A stretch of 64,000 nt of DNA from contig JAGTJL010000016.1 in the NCBI GenBank assembly GCA_020746875.1, forward strand, positions 1,116,001 through 1,180,000, given 5' to 3'. Origin of the DNA: Rhexocercosporidium sp. MPI-PUGE-AT-0058 (Eukaryota; Ascomycota; Leotiomycetes; Helotiales). Position 1 is the first letter of the stretch. Every line of letters begins with the position of its first letter. The translations under genes and the position numbers were made by a program. This document shows, in pieces, positions 44,532-56,478 of the stretch. Under the pieces are notes generated by a model. It made no database searches and was not told the DNA's origin. It saw nothing but the letters and a program-made list of their open reading frames with translations.

Positions 44532-46058
44532 CTTGAATGGTGCCGTGAAGTTATGTTGAAGTTATGTTGAAGTTACGCTGAAGTCTAGCGTCGTGATTCG
44601 CTGCCTGTTCTCTGGCTTCGAGGTTTAAAGACCGACCACTCAGGCAGGGAGATCACAAAGCTTGGTATGACAGTCAAGCCTTGCCGCTATTCTTGCAGCA
44701 GGTTTTGCCGGATGTGATCTGCCCTCTACGACTCAACGCGACCAGATTCGAGAGCTGTCGTTGGTGCGAATGGAATCCGTTGTTTGTCTTGAAACAAGGT
44801 CAAACGAGCTTGCTCTTCGAAGGAGGCGTGTTGAAGCTCCAGCATGTATCACACCGGCTTCCCAAACTCTAGCGAGCCGCCTAGTGCTAGCGCCCCTGTC
44901 TTTTCTTTTGCCCGGAGCGGCTGGATGTAGATGCGGATGTGGATTGGATGTGGATGTGGATTGGATGTGGATGTGGATGTGGATTGGATGTGGATGTGGC
45001 GCTCCTGGTGCCAAGGACGTGATATCAGGACCTCGGAGAGGAGTCCATCAGGAACTGACAGCTCGATTGTTCTGTTGCCTCTGGACCACATATCTATCAC
45101 AATACACCACCGTCTACTTTGTACAAGTGCTCTGGATTTGGGTTCACGCATAAGTATTGGCCCACTTGCACTTCAAAATCCTCATCATCACTGGCTGACG
45201 AGACTGAAGGCTGACGGTTCCCACATCCGCATCCGGCTAAGGAAAGGAAGACAGTCCTAAACCGTCTGTCTCCTCCTGCAAGCATGCAAGCAAGCAAGCA
45301 AAACGCATTGACTTGACAGTATCTGAAGGCTGGGTCTGGGTTTATCAGCTTTGAGACACATGGTCCCTCCCATCCTCATTCACCAGGGTGTCTCGAAGCG
45401 ACCTGAACTAGATACCTTCCTTGACTTGGGTTGATTTGTTATTTTCTGCGTCGTGTCGCATGTTCCGCTGCACATACGTACTCCGTACATAATCTCTTGG
45501 AAGCCCGGCCTTCTCCAAAGCGCCACCTGCCTTGCATACCTTCCTTCGTTTCTCTCTTTTGTACTTCTCACCACCATTTTTCTTTCCCTCAGCCCAATCC
45601 AGCGCCTCAGGACCAGCCTTGGCTAGATCCCAAGTCTCACCGCAGGACCGATAGACTTTTGCAGTCCCGGTTCACTCAAATCCGAGGGAGAGCGACTTTG
45701 ATCTGATTCGACGGGGCTTACCATCGTATTTACTCACGACAAATCAGTGACAAAGACAGCCACAGACCGCCGAACCTAGTGGCACCATTCTCGCAGGAGC
45801 TGGCCTTCTGCTCACCATAATTACTGTTAGTCCTTCTCATCAATCACGGCACCGATTACTTCTTGTGCGCAGGATCAGCATATGCCGCTGCCCCTCCTAT
45901 CGTACCGCCCGCCAATGTCTTGCTGACTGCCCCATTTAGTAAGGCGTAATATATTACTCTACCACAATCAGCCAGCCGGTAATAGTCTCGAGGACCTTCA
46001 AAATCTCACTGCTGCCCGGTCAGCACAGCTGCTGCTTCAGCAGCGATTCCCATTCACG
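44532..46058. other. Intergenic region
   Basis: 1.5 kb between the divergent CSN7 and copper ATPase starts. It holds a 14-base tandem repeat just upstream of the CSN7 ATG (GTTATGTTGAA units, 44549-44582), the minisatellite at 44930-45000, and CAAG repeats at 45281-45300. No gene supported. Confidence 0.5.
44930..45000. repeat. GGATGTGGATT minisatellite
   Basis: About 70 bp made of GATGTG hexamers punctuated by GATTGG, arranged as a higher-order repeat (GGATTGGATGTGGATGTG units of unequal length). It is open in all three plus-strand frames because of its composition, which creates spurious frames. Confidence 0.9.
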
Positions 46059-49000
46059 ATGGCGCCGACTTATTTGAAGGTTGCTTCGAGAGAGAATGCG
46101 CCCCGACCGTCGATAAGCACTCCTGCACACATGGCGACGACAACCTTGAAGGTCGGCGGTATGACCTGTGGCGCATGTACATCTGCGGTGGAAGCAGGAT
46201 TCAAGAACGTTGAGGGAGTGGGAAATGTGTCTGTGAGCTTGGTAATGGAGAGGGCGGTCATCGTTCACGATCCCCAGAGGATAACCGCCGAGCAAATACG
46301 AGAAATTATCGAGGACCGAGGCTTCGATGCGGAGGTTCTGGCTACGGATCTACCGTCACCAATGTTCAGCAAGAAGGGATACCTGTATGATGAGGATGTG
46401 GATGGCGACGAAGAGGACGAGCCAACTACGACTACAACTTTGGCTGTGGAGGGTATGACATGCGGGGCGTGTACATCTGCTATTGAAGGGGGGTTCAAAG
46501 GCGTCTCGGGAGTGAAACACTTCAGTATATCTTTGCTGTCAGAAAGAGCCGTGGTCGAGCACGACGACTCACTTTTGACCGCTGAGCAGATTGCCGAAAT
46601 CATCGAGGATCGAGGGTTTGGAGCAACAATTGTCGAGAGCAGTAAATCGGAACCAACAAAGAGCTTGAAGACACGCCGAGGAAGTTCGTCGAAGAGGGAA
46701 AAGGTTGCAACGACAACTGTTGCTATTGAAGGAATGACCTGTGGTGCCTGTACTTCTGCTATCGAGGGCGGTTTCAAGGACTTGGAAGGCGTGGTTCAGT
46801 TCAACATCAGTCTCCTGGCCGAGAGGGCCGTCATTATGCACGATCCAGCGAAGTTGTCGGCAGAAAAGATTGCTGAGATAATCGACGATAGAGGGTTTGA
46901 TGCAAAGATCATTTCCACACAACTGGGCAGTTCCGGGCAGTCTTCCTCGGCGGCTGTTGCACAATTCAAAGTCTTTGGGGTCCGAGATGCAGCTGCAGCG
47001 ACTGCTCTTGAGGCGAAATTACAGTCCATGCCTGGAGTCAACTCAGCGACTGTCAGTCTTGCCACATCTCGACTAAATGTCTCACATCAACCGAACATTG
47101 CTGGACTACGGGCCCTTGTTGAACTCATTGAAGCTCAAGGATACAATGCCCTTGTAGCTGACAATGATGACAATAATGCCCAGCTTGATTCTCTTTCGAA
47201 AACGAAGGAGATTACAGAATGGCGGAGGGCTTTCAAGACCTCTCTAGCTTTCGCCATTCCGGTCCTCCTCATCAGCATGATCATTCCCATGCTAATCCCA
47301 GCTCTCGACTTTGGGAGCATGGCTATTATCCCTGGCCTTTACCTGGGAGATATCATTTGTTTAGTCCTTACGATACCCGTCCAATTCGGCATTGGAAAGC
47401 GTTTCTACATTTCTGCATACAAATCCATGAAGCATGGATCACCCACCATGGACGTCTTGGTTGTCCTTGGTACCTCTGCGGCATTCTTCTTCAGTATTGC
47501 CGCAATGCTGGTCTCTATCTTCTGCCCTCCTCACACTCGACCTAGCACAATCTTTGATACGAGCAGTATGCTTATAACCTTCATCACTCTCGGGCGTTTC
47601 CTCGAGAACAGAGCAAAGGGACAGACGTCAAGAGCCTTGTCAAGGCTCATGTCACTTGCTCCTTCAATGGCAACCATTTATGCCGATCCAATCGCAGCAG
47701 ACAAGGCTGCGGAAGGATGGGATGTCGCTATTGGAAGCGGCAATGAGCCAAAGACAGATTCGGCACAAGAAGGAAACGCGGCTGAGGAGAAGGTCATCCC
47801 AACCGAGCTTATTCAAGTTGGTGATATTGTCATCTTGAGACCTGGCGACAAGATCCCGGCTGATGGCACCGTTACCCGAGGAGAGACTTATGTTGATGAG
47901 AGTATGGTCACTGGAGAAGCCATGCCAGTTCAGAAGCGAAAAGGCGGCCTTCTTATCGGAGGCACTGTCAACGGCACTGGTCGTGTCGATTTCCGCGTCA
48001 CCAGAGCAGGCAGAGACACGCAACTCAGCCAGATTGTCAAGCTTGTTCAGGATGCCCAAACCACGAGGGCTCCCATTCAACGTCTTGCCGATACTATTGC
48101 TGGATACTTCGTACCCATCATTCTCTGCCTTGGGTTCCTCACCTTCGCGATCTGGATGGTTCTCAGTCACGTCCTTTCCAACCCCCCGAAAATCTTCGTC
48201 GATGAGGCTAGTGGTGGGAAGTTCATGGTTTGTGTCAAGCTTTGCATTTCCGTCATTGTCTTTGCATGCCCTTGTGCTCTTGGTCTTGCCACACCAACAG
48301 CCGTCATGGTTGGAACCGGTGTTGGCGCAGAGAACGGAATCTTGGTCAAAGGTGGTGCCGCTCTAGAGACTACAACAAAGATCACGCAAGTCGTACTTGA
48401 CAAGACCGGAACCCTGACTCTTGGAAAGATGACTGTGGCTAGCTCGAAACTTGTGCCAACATGGCAGAACAATGAATGGCGAAGGAAGCTCTGGTGGACA
48501 GTACTTGGTCTTGCAGAGATGGGCAGCGAACACCCCATTGGTAAAGCTATCCTGGCATCAGCAAAGCAAGAGCTGGGTCTCGACATCGAGGGCACCATTG
48601 ATGGTAGTATTGGCGAATTCGAAGCTGTGGTAGGCAAAGGTATCAGCGCTCTTGTCGAGCCTGCGACTAGCGCTGAAAGGGCTCGGTATCGTGTCTTGAT
48701 CGGAAGTGTTCGTTTTCTTCGAGACAACAAGGTCGAGGTCCCTCAATCTGCTGTCAACGCTTCCGAGGAAGCCAATATCAAGGCCGCTGGATCTGCCAAA
48801 GCAGGATCGGCTGGTACTACCAATATCTTCATCGCGGTCGACGGTGCCTTTTCTGGCCACCTCTGCCTTTCGGACACCGTCAAGGATAGTGCACGAGCTG
48901 CCATTGCAGCTCTGCACAGGATGGGAGTTAAGACTGCCATTGTCACAGGCGATCAGCGCTCTACCGCAGTCGCAGTCGCTAGAATTGTTGGCATCCCATC

Positions 49001-49607
49001 TGAAAACGTCCACGCCGGCGTCACACCAGACCAGAAACAAGACATCATCCGCCGGTTCCAAGAGGCAGGCGAATGCGTAGCCATGGTCGGCGACGGCATC
49101 AACGACTCTCCCGCGCTCGCAACTGCAGATGTCGGAATCGCCATGGCGTCCGGTACAGACGTAGCCATGGAAGCCGCAGACATCGTCCTCATGCGTCCCA
49201 ACGACCTCATGGACATCCCAGCGTCCATCCAACTCGCCCGCTCAATCTTCAACCGCATCAAGCTGAACCTCAGCTGGGCATGCGGGTACAATGTCATTGG
49301 TCTCCCGTTTGCAATGGGCATCTTCCTACCGTTTGGATACCATCTCCATCCCATGGCAGCTGGTGCCGCTATGGCGGCTAGTAGTGTCAGTGTTGTTTGC
49401 AGCAGTTTGCTTCTTAAGTTCTGGAAACGCCCACGCTGGATGGACGACGCTCTCGTAGAGGAGAAGGGTCAATTGAGACGGAAAGGCAAGGGATGGGGAA
49501 TGGGTGGACTTGTTGGAAAGGTCGCTGATCTTGCGAGGTCGGTCACAGGTCGGACGAGGAAGGAGGAGGATGGGTATGTGCCTTTGAGTAATCTTGAGGC
49601 TGTGTAG
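46059..49607 (+). CDS. Copper-transporting P1B-type ATPase (CCC2 type)
   Basis: A single exon of 1182 residues. Three N-terminal metal-binding domains each carry GMTCGAC (34-40, 132-138, 225-231). A fourth ferredoxin-like region (about 305-375) lacks the Cys pair. The membrane core follows with eight expected helices. The ion-binding motif CPC is at 737-739, the phosphorylation site DKTGT starts at D781, the nucleotide-domain SEHPIGKA follows, and the hinge GDGINDSP starts at 1011. These identify Cu(I) export of the Ccc2/ATP7 class into the late Golgi, loading multicopper oxidases and other cuproenzymes; copper would be delivered by an Atx1-type chaperone. ATG 46059 begins the protein 30 residues before the first domain. 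All catalytic motifs are intact. Confidence 0.95.
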   Translation: MAPTYLKVASRENAPRPSISTPAHMATTTLKVGGMTCGACTSAVEAGFKNVEGVGNVSVSLVMERAVIVHDPQRITAEQIREIIEDRGFDAEVLATDLPSPMFSKKGYLYDEDVDGDEEDEPTTTTTLAVEGMTCGACTSAIEGGFKGVSGVKHFSISLLSERAVVEHDDSLLTAEQIAEIIEDRGFGATIVESSKSEPTKSLKTRRGSSSKREKVATTTVAIEGMTCGACTSAIEGGFKDLEGVVQFNISLLAERAVIMHDPAKLSAEKIAEIIDDRGFDAKIISTQLGSSGQSSSAAVAQFKVFGVRDAAAATALEAKLQSMPGVNSATVSLATSRLNVSHQPNIAGLRALVELIEAQGYNALVADNDDNNAQLDSLSKTKEITEWRRAFKTSLAFAIPVLLISMIIPMLIPALDFGSMAIIPGLYLGDIICLVLTIPVQFGIGKRFYISAYKSMKHGSPTMDVLVVLGTSAAFFFSIAAMLVSIFCPPHTRPSTIFDTSSMLITFITLGRFLENRAKGQTSRALSRLMSLAPSMATIYADPIAADKAAEGWDVAIGSGNEPKTDSAQEGNAAEEKVIPTELIQVGDIVILRPGDKIPADGTVTRGETYVDESMVTGEAMPVQKRKGGLLIGGTVNGTGRVDFRVTRAGRDTQLSQIVKLVQDAQTTRAPIQRLADTIAGYFVPIILCLGFLTFAIWMVLSHVLSNPPKIFVDEASGGKFMVCVKLCISVIVFACPCALGLATPTAVMVGTGVGAENGILVKGGAALETTTKITQVVLDKTGTLTLGKMTVASSKLVPTWQNNEWRRKLWWTVLGLAEMGSEHPIGKAILASAKQELGLDIEGTIDGSIGEFEAVVGKGISALVEPATSAERARYRVLIGSVRFLRDNKVEVPQSAVNASEEANIKAAGSAKAGSAGTTNIFIAVDGAFSGHLCLSDTVKDSARAAIAALHRMGVKTAIVTGDQRSTAVAVARIVGIPSENVHAGVTPDQKQDIIRRFQEAGECVAMVGDGINDSPALATADVGIAMASGTDVAMEAADIVLMRPNDLMDIPASIQLARSIFNRIKLNLSWACGYNVIGLPFAMGIFLPFGYHLHPMAAGAAMAASSVSVVCSSLLLKFWKRPRWMDDALVEEKGQLRRKGKGWGMGGLVGKVADLARSVTGRTRKEEDGYVPLSNLEAV

Positions 49608-50745
49608 AAAGAAATGATGGAAGCGAGCGTGTTCTTGTGTCGTAGTCGTATATTTTGGAAAGCGCTTAGCGGTGCATGCATATTGGATTTTCAGTTTTCC
49701 CCTTGCTACTGTCTGTTGTTGACGCTTGACGTCAGTGAGGTATGATAGATATAGAGGCCTCCTTTGACGTCCAAATGAGAGATACCCACCCCACAATACT
49801 TCACTTTCATTCGGGAAAGCTTTGCGAGCGATGCTACTCACGAGCGTGAGGATTTTGATGAACACAATGCAAGATGGCCAGAACAAGAATCTAGTCATCT
49901 CTTTCCAAGGTTGATTGAAAGATTGTTGGAACAAAAATTCAACAATAATTCAGCCCACATTCTTAAGTCTTGGCCGGGCAGTCCAATACAAGTACGATGT
50001 GTATCCGAGAAAGAGTGGTACAATCCAATCCAGTTCGGTTCAATCGATACCTACTGGAATCAACGAGCGCCACAGATTTCTCTTCTCGGCTCCTACTCAC
50101 CACCCGATTATCACTGAATCCCCCCGATGCTGATCCTACCTTTCAATCTCCTCCAGCACTTCAAGACTTCAAGGCTGAACAAAATCCTTCCAAAGGGAAC
50201 TTCGATGTTCATTCTAAACCCTTGACCCGTCATGCGTACGAGGAGGACGCGGAGTATCCCAAGACAAGTACGAGGAGCAGCGAGTCCATACGAAGGAGTA
50301 CGAAATTATCCGAAACCATATTTTCGCTTAGTACTCGACATGCCCAACGATTACGGTCATGATACCTGAGATCAAAGATGAGAATAGAATGTGAGTAAGG
50401 GTGGTCCAGGATGTTAAGGGTGGGAATACGTCAGTTGGCGTTTCTTGGCCATCTAGTCTATCATCGTGGAGGATTGTCTCCTTGTTCTAGGTTCTAGGTT
50501 CTCTTGGAATTTGGCATATGTATATATAGAGAGAGGTAGTTTCTCTCGCGTATGTATGATGTCTGCGTGCCTCGCATGTTCAGTTACAGCTCGCTATCAT
50601 ATCTACCTCCTCCTTTACTGTATTTCCCATCCCTCCATCATCTTGAGAAACTCGAATTCTGAAGTCTGAAGTTTGAAACTCGTTATGACAGGACCGGGCC
50701 CTTCCGTTCCCCCTATTTACTTTCGCTTCATCACAAATCGACGAA
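49608..50745. other. Intergenic spacer
   Basis: 3' side of the copper ATPase and promoter of the membrane protein at 50746. No coding signal beyond short frames. Confidence 0.5.
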
Positions 50746-51555
50746 ATGCCCTACCTCATGAAAGGTTCTTTCAAAGTCCGCTCGCAAGTCAAGCTCTGGG
50801 GCCACATCGTAGCCCTGATGCTCGCCACGACAGTGACAGCCATCGCCGTAGCACGCATGCTCATCACGAACAGCCAGAGGAAAGCGGCTGCCGCCTCGAG
50901 TGGCGTGACGGGGAATGGTGGACAGAGGAGTATATCGGGACAGATTGCTTTAAGTATGGTACGTATACTTCCCTATACTTAACCTTCCTACCCTGGCCGT
51001 TCCCATCTAAGAAAGGCAGAGGGGTGGGAGAGAGGTAGAGAGAGAAGAACCAGCTCTGACTGAACCTACGTCGAACAGGGTGCCAAATCCCTCCTCTTCA
51101 TAACCTACCAACTCATAGCGGAACACACTCGCTACCTGAAAGAGAGAACAAAGGTCAACATGGTACTGAACTGCATCGAAGCCGTTGCCTGGCCTGCAGC
51201 AGTGGCTTTCACTGTCCAGGGGATCTTGAAGAAGTGTACTGGCACGACGTGTATCTTGAGTTGGATTATTGTGCCGCTTGCTGTTGTTTTGAGGTATGTT
51301 GATGTGGACCCTTTTGCTTGCGTCGCTCGAATGCTATATTTCTCTTTGACGGTGATAGTGTGAGGGATTGGGACTGATGGTTGCTTGTTTAGTGTGGTTT
51401 CTGCGCTCGCGGCGTTCATGTCGATTGGTGATTGGCGGTACTTTAAGAAGTTGGGTGTGAAGCCTAGTGAAGTTGAGGATACGAGGGAGGTGAAGTTGGA
51501 GTCGGCTACGGCTACTGCTACGTCGACGACTAGTGACAGTCGACCGACCAAGTAG
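50746..51555 (+). CDS. Three-helix membrane protein
   Basis: Exons are 50746-50958, 51079-51293 and 51393-51555, giving 196 residues. Donors are GTACGT and GTATGT, and junctions are in frame. Hydrophobic segments: WGHIVALMLATTVTAIAVAR, then ILSWIIVPLAVVLSVVSALA preceded by CIEAVAWPAAVAFTVQG. Exon 3 ends with a Ser/Thr-rich polar tail. A conserved-looking amphipathic stretch (ITYQLIAEHTRYLKERTKVN) lies between helices 1 and 2. I do not recognise a named family; it resembles small tetraspan-like fungal membrane proteins only in general layout. The consistent splicing supports a real gene. Confidence 0.75.
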
Positions 51556-53599
51556 GAAGGGTCTTCGGGGGTTTGTGGAAAGATGTGCCGGATGACTTGA
51601 ATGACAGCTAGGTTGGATAATCTGGGCACTCATGAGACGCTTGGTGTACATGAAAGGCTCCTTGGTGGTGGGGATGGTGGTGGTGGTTGTTTGATTGCCA
51701 TTTTCGTGCTGTGTTAGATTAGGTAGACCTGGGAATAGATTGGTAAGATAGCGTTAACTCGTTAATACAGTACATCGATGCTAGGTTGCGTAGCAGTGGA
51801 TGGAAGTGTCAGTATCAGACAATGGGAACTTCTTCGTCGGATCGAATCCTCTTTAGTCTTCCTGCATGTTGGGCGCCAACAGAACATCTACTTGCCTAAG
51901 TCGGCAGGTATTGCTATCAACAAGAGTTCATGGGGTCAGGCATTTCGATATGTTGAATTTAGGAAGGTGTGATGAGCTGACCCATCACGAGAGACAAATC
52001 CTGCATTCGCAATCAGTTGAATCTAGTGGACACTTGAGCTTGTAAATAAGGGTCTCGTGATACCACTACGGCTCTTCGACTTCTTATTCGTACTCTCTCC
52101 TCTCCCTCCGGAAATCGCTTCGTGAGAACCGTATCAACGGTGTTGTCCTCAAGTCTGGATGTCGTGAGTCAACTCCAATCTCAAACTAGACGTCCCTCGA
52201 AATACGTTTGGCCACGCGTTTGCTGAAGGGCGATGAGTGAGATATGAGAACTTAACCTTACTATAAGCGTGAACTTCACGCACAAATTGGGTCTGTTCTG
52301 TATGTGCAAAGCCGAGTCAGGCTCTAATTTGATCCGGAACTTACCACGCTACGGTCGGTTCAAAATCTTTGGAACTCGAGAAAGTCCGAATCGAATCGTG
52401 AGCGTCCTTTCAGGTACATACTTACGTCTACTCACTAACTAAGTATCCTCCTAGCACATACAAATAAGTAGCATGTGCGCTATCTCGAGTTTACTCGATA
52501 AACAAAAACCACGCAAAATAAAGAGGTATTTCTTGAGCTGATGATAGGCTGACTTGCTGAAACGAAAAAAAGGGCATCGGACTCATTTTGACTTGTACTC
52601 GCCTAACCCTGTTGACGGTGTCTTGTTTAAGACACCAAGACTTTCGCATCATGACACTTTCCTATCTTGTCTTGGCCCTCGAGCAATTTGTTCATTTCAC
52701 CTCGCAGATTTAAAGAGAGGAGGGTGTTTGCTAACTGCCGAGAAGGATAAATGGCATCCACACCCATACACAGGACGAAGTTGCATCGCATGACAACAAA
52801 AGATAAAGCTTCTCAAACCGGGGGACCTGTCGTGAAAACAGACAAAGTCTACGAATCATGACCCAGAACCCTGAACATGTTTGTTCACAGCGTCCGCAAT
52901 CTCTGAGCTCTGACCACTTTTGAACGGGAACCTTGCCGAAAGGTACGATCTCGGCAGTGAGATGATCGGAGCAAACACCCTTACAGTATCCAAAGTAGAA
53001 GGAGATCCGACTCGAACGTTCTTATTATGCAGTGATACCGAGGCCGTATGTGGCACGTCCCGACCCCCATTTTGTCTTCTTTGGGATTGTCTGCCGCTTG
53101 ATATCTTGGCAGGACCATTCGCAGAGGACCAGCAGTTAATGCAGGGACAAGCCCCCCCTTTCATCTCTCCACAGTAGCGAATCACACAACAGAGTCACGG
53201 ACGTGGAATCATCGGACGGATCTGGGGTGGAGAGTCGATAGCTTGCTCGTGAAAGGTGATGGGCCGAGGAGCTTGGATGCTCGGAGAGAACATTACATTT
53301 CGAGCAAATTGATGGATATCCAGGGGGGTTTGTGCGCATTTACCGCAGTGAGATGCAATCTTCCTGCGCGTCTAATAGCAGCAGCATAGCGAGACCTCTT
53401 GCGCGATGAGACCCACCCTATCCAGATCCCCTAAACCCCTTGGAAGGTATGGAAGTACAAAGTCTGTACATCTCGCCCTCCGTGATGCCGGTCTTTCTTC
53501 TGTAGGTACTTCCTCAAGACACACTCGTTCAGTCGGCATTTTGCACCCACACTCGTTACTACTCCTCCATAAAGTAGATCAATCTCAAAAACCATAACC
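51556..53599. other. Long intergenic region
   Basis: 2 kb without a supported gene. Opposing open frames at 52856-53185 are discussed under rejected items. The last 200 bases are the promoter and leader of the secreted protein at 53600. Confidence 0.45.
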
Positions 53600-55234
53600 A
53601 TGAAGTCTACTTTTGGTTTCGCGGCGCTCTTCGCCATGGCCGCTTCAGTTGTAGTCGCTGAGGACGTATCGTGCGAAGCCGACATTCCCGTGGTCAGCAA
53701 AGCATCAGTTACTACCGCATCTGCTCCTTCAGTCAACATGGTACCTGTTCTTTCGGATGTCAACCCGGCCACGAACACTACCGAGCTGTATATTCCCGCA
53801 AAAAAGCCTCGCTTCGATAGACACGATCTCAAGAATGTTGTGCCTTCGAAGAACACATCTTGCTACTATTCGGCTAACTCGACCTCGGGGAGCATGGTTG
53901 TAAACAACACCATGAAATACCCAACCGTTGTTTTGGAGGACATTGCATCCATCATTAACGTTGACTGTACTGCTGATTCAGTCGCGGTCACCTTCAACGA
54001 TACCACAACCTTCAAGAAGGCGCAAAGTGTTTGGTGAGTGTTATAGCAAAATTGTGTGCTGCGGGATTCTAATCTGTTCCAGGGCTGCCGCATCAAATGC
54101 GACCATGGTCCTGATCACAAACCATCTCGGTGACTGTGATGCTGAGCTTGAGAGAAGCTATTTCCTTACCAACAGTGTCTCTTTTGATAGTGACACTTTG
54201 GTGGCCACTGCCAGCTCCCAAGCAGCCAACATTTCTACTGTCGCCAGTAAGCGTACCCACTCTACATCTTCAGACGATAATACTTACTGAACTCAAACAG
54301 GCTATACTACCATTTCCTTCGGCAACATTGAAGCCGGTGTTGCCAACACAACCAATGATAAGCGCGCTCTTGTCATCGATCCTAGATTCACATTCAACCC
54401 ACATCTTGCTCTCCCTGAAGACACCGTGCTATTCAAATACGATCCATACGTGACCATCACCGCAGACAACGCTTCGTTCTCTTCCGAGGTCACTTTCTCT
54501 GGCTACTTGGCCTACAACTGGTTCCTATGGAGGCTCGATGCATTCTACTTCGACATTGATGCTGGCTTCAAGGCTGATCTTGGGCTTTCTGCTTCAGTCC
54601 AAGCCGCCTACGAGACGAAATTCTCCTACGCTCCTCCTTCCCTTTACTACGGTGTCTCTGTTCCAGGTGTTATTGAACTGGGTCCTATGCTGCAGTTCTC
54701 AGTCGGTACCGAGATTGGTGTTTCCGCTGCTGCTAAGCTCTCCACCGCATTCGAGGTTGCCCTTGCCAAGGGGAACGTCCATCTTGATGTACTTAACTCA
54801 AAGAAGACCGGCGTCTCTGGCTGGACCCCTACCTGTAAGTTTCGATCCCACCACTCATTATTCAACATGCCGTACTAACTAAACACCTTTCAGACTCCGC
54901 CTCCGCCGACATCAACGGCCAAGTCCAAGCCTATTTCAACCCCTCCGCGATTCTCACCGTCGAGATCGCAGCCAAAGTATTCGGCGGCTTAATTGATCTC
55001 TCGACAGGTCTCACCGCCAGACCAGGATTTGACAACAGCTTCGTCCTCACTGGTGGTGTGGGAGTCGATCTTGGTGGTGTGAAGAACATCACAAACACCG
55101 CCAGCTGTAGCCAAGGACTTCAACTCCACAGCAACTTCACTTTCGGTCTCGACGCTTTCGCTACTCAGTGGTACAAGGGCACTTTGTATGAGGTCAATCT
55201 TCCGCTGTTGGATAAGTGCTTCAGCTGGGCTTAG
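53600..55234 (+). CDS. Secreted DUF7029/DUF7223 protein
   Basis: Exons are 53600-54033, 54083-54246, 54301-54834 and 54894-55234, giving 490 residues with all phases consistent. A signal peptide covers 1-20 (cut after VVA). The DUF7029-like part (about 100-200) has YPTVVLEDIASIINVDCTAD, SVAVTFNDTTTFKKA and ITNHLGDCDAELERSYFLTN. The DUF7223-like part follows: FSGYLAYNWFLWRLDAFYFD, SLYYGVSVPGVIELGPMLQF, VGTEIGVSAAAKL and ILTVEIAAKVFGGLIDLSTG. These paired domains occur in secreted fungal beta-rich proteins of unknown function. The sequence has several N-glycosylation sequons and no catalytic motif I can name. Probably extracellular or wall-associated. Confidence 0.85.
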
Positions 55235-55558
55235 AGAGTAATCTAGGTGGCTCGTCTGTGATTTGAGTTGAGAGATCACTGCTTTCACGCAACCCCATTT
55301 CTTTATGTCGTCGAATGATATGTGTTGAGCAAGATTTTGTTGTCAGCTATGAGTACACAGAGATGGTTAATGATATTGATACCACACCACACAATTTATG
55401 ATGTTTCTTGAAATCGAGCGAAGGACTTGCATAAGCTTGTTCGAAGTGAGAAATTTAAGCAACTAAAGTCTGTCACTAAATCGATGGATTCATCTCAAGG
55501 TCCAAAGAAGTTGATTAGAGATGCAACGTTGCAAAATAGCTCAAACACGTTAGACGAA

Positions 55559-56335
55559 CTACCGATGTTTGTGCTCCTCGACTTTAACAAAACCTCGGTC
55601 GCTGTCACTCTCATCGCTGCTGGCGCTTTCATGCTTCTTATCGCTCTCCAGGGCATCATCTTCAGCCTCCTCCAAGTCCTGAACCTCATCGCCCTCCCTC
55701 TGTCCACGCTCTCTAGCACCGTCGAAAACCACCTCAACCTTCCCTCCTCTCTCATGCATAAGATTCTGAGGTTCGCACTCTCCCTCATCGCAAACGCAAT
55801 CACGCGCCTTTCTCTCTTCCCTATTCGCCGAAGTCTCCGCATGAGTTTGATCAAATTCCATCTCCCCAGCATCAGCAATAATCCTACTCTCAAGATCGCT
55901 CGTCCGAGCCACATCAAGAAAAACGATGACCACAACGACAAATATTGACCACAATATCACAAAAGGCCACATCAGGCCCAAGAGGTAGCTACTCAGGTCC
56001 TCGCACTGAAGAACCAGGACCATGAGCCCCAAGGAGGCGAGTTCCGCTATAGCACAAGTAAGGGCAGGAGTTTCCATCAATGACGATGTTATGAGAACTG
56101 ACATCAGTGTAATCGATGCCTTGACATTGTAAATCCATAGAGCACACGATGCTATGGCAAGCACGATGGCAAAGAACAATTGATGTGCTTTTTCGCCCAG
56201 TGGTAAGAAAAGAAGACCGTGGATTACAGCACTCGATACCCAGATGCCGGCAAGTTGTAGCTCTAACGATGTTGCGGCGTGTTGTTTCTGCATGGCGGCC
56301 CAGTAGGCTTGGGACGCCGAAGTGAGAGGATCCAT
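55559..56335 (-). CDS. Four-helix membrane protein with acidic tail
   Basis: ATG 56335 is the first ATG in frame, giving 258 residues in one exon. Hydrophobic segments are IWVSSAVIHGLLFLPLG, LFFAIVLAIASCALWIYNV, LTCAIAELASLGLMVLVLQ and LLGLMWPFVILWSIFVVVVI. The last third is hydrophilic and strongly acidic (REGDEVQDLEEAEDDALE, ASSDESDSDRG). It looks like a distant tandem paralogue of the interrupted frame immediately upstream (56479-57132): similar helix layout, a QSLATYLLAEMW versus EDLSSYLLGLMW phrase, and a polar tail. Function unknown. Confidence 0.7.
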   Translation of the reverse strand: MDPLTSASQAYWAAMQKQHAATSLELQLAGIWVSSAVIHGLLFLPLGEKAHQLFFAIVLAIASCALWIYNVKASITLMSVLITSSLMETPALTCAIAELASLGLMVLVLQCEDLSSYLLGLMWPFVILWSIFVVVVIVFLDVARTSDLESRIIADAGEMEFDQTHAETSANREERKARDCVCDEGECEPQNLMHERGGKVEVVFDGARERGQREGDEVQDLEEAEDDALESDKKHESASSDESDSDRGFVKVEEHKHR

Positions 56336-56478
56336 ATTGATGCTGTCTATGTCGATATGAGGATTATGTATTTGAGAGAGCAAAAATCGCAGTCAGAAGA
56401 TTTCACAATGAAGTTTTGTGCGATATTAGTAGCAGTTATGTTTTTGAGTAAATTGTGACGTGCTTCCCGAGCATTAGT

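Noticed and set aside
44930..45150. Long plus-strand frames across the GATGTG minisatellite
   Set aside because: The repeat is stop-free in several frames simply because of its composition.
52856..53185. Opposing open frames on both strands
   Set aside because: Both read plausibly but neither starts with a good ATG or shows a domain; mutual overlap suggests chance.
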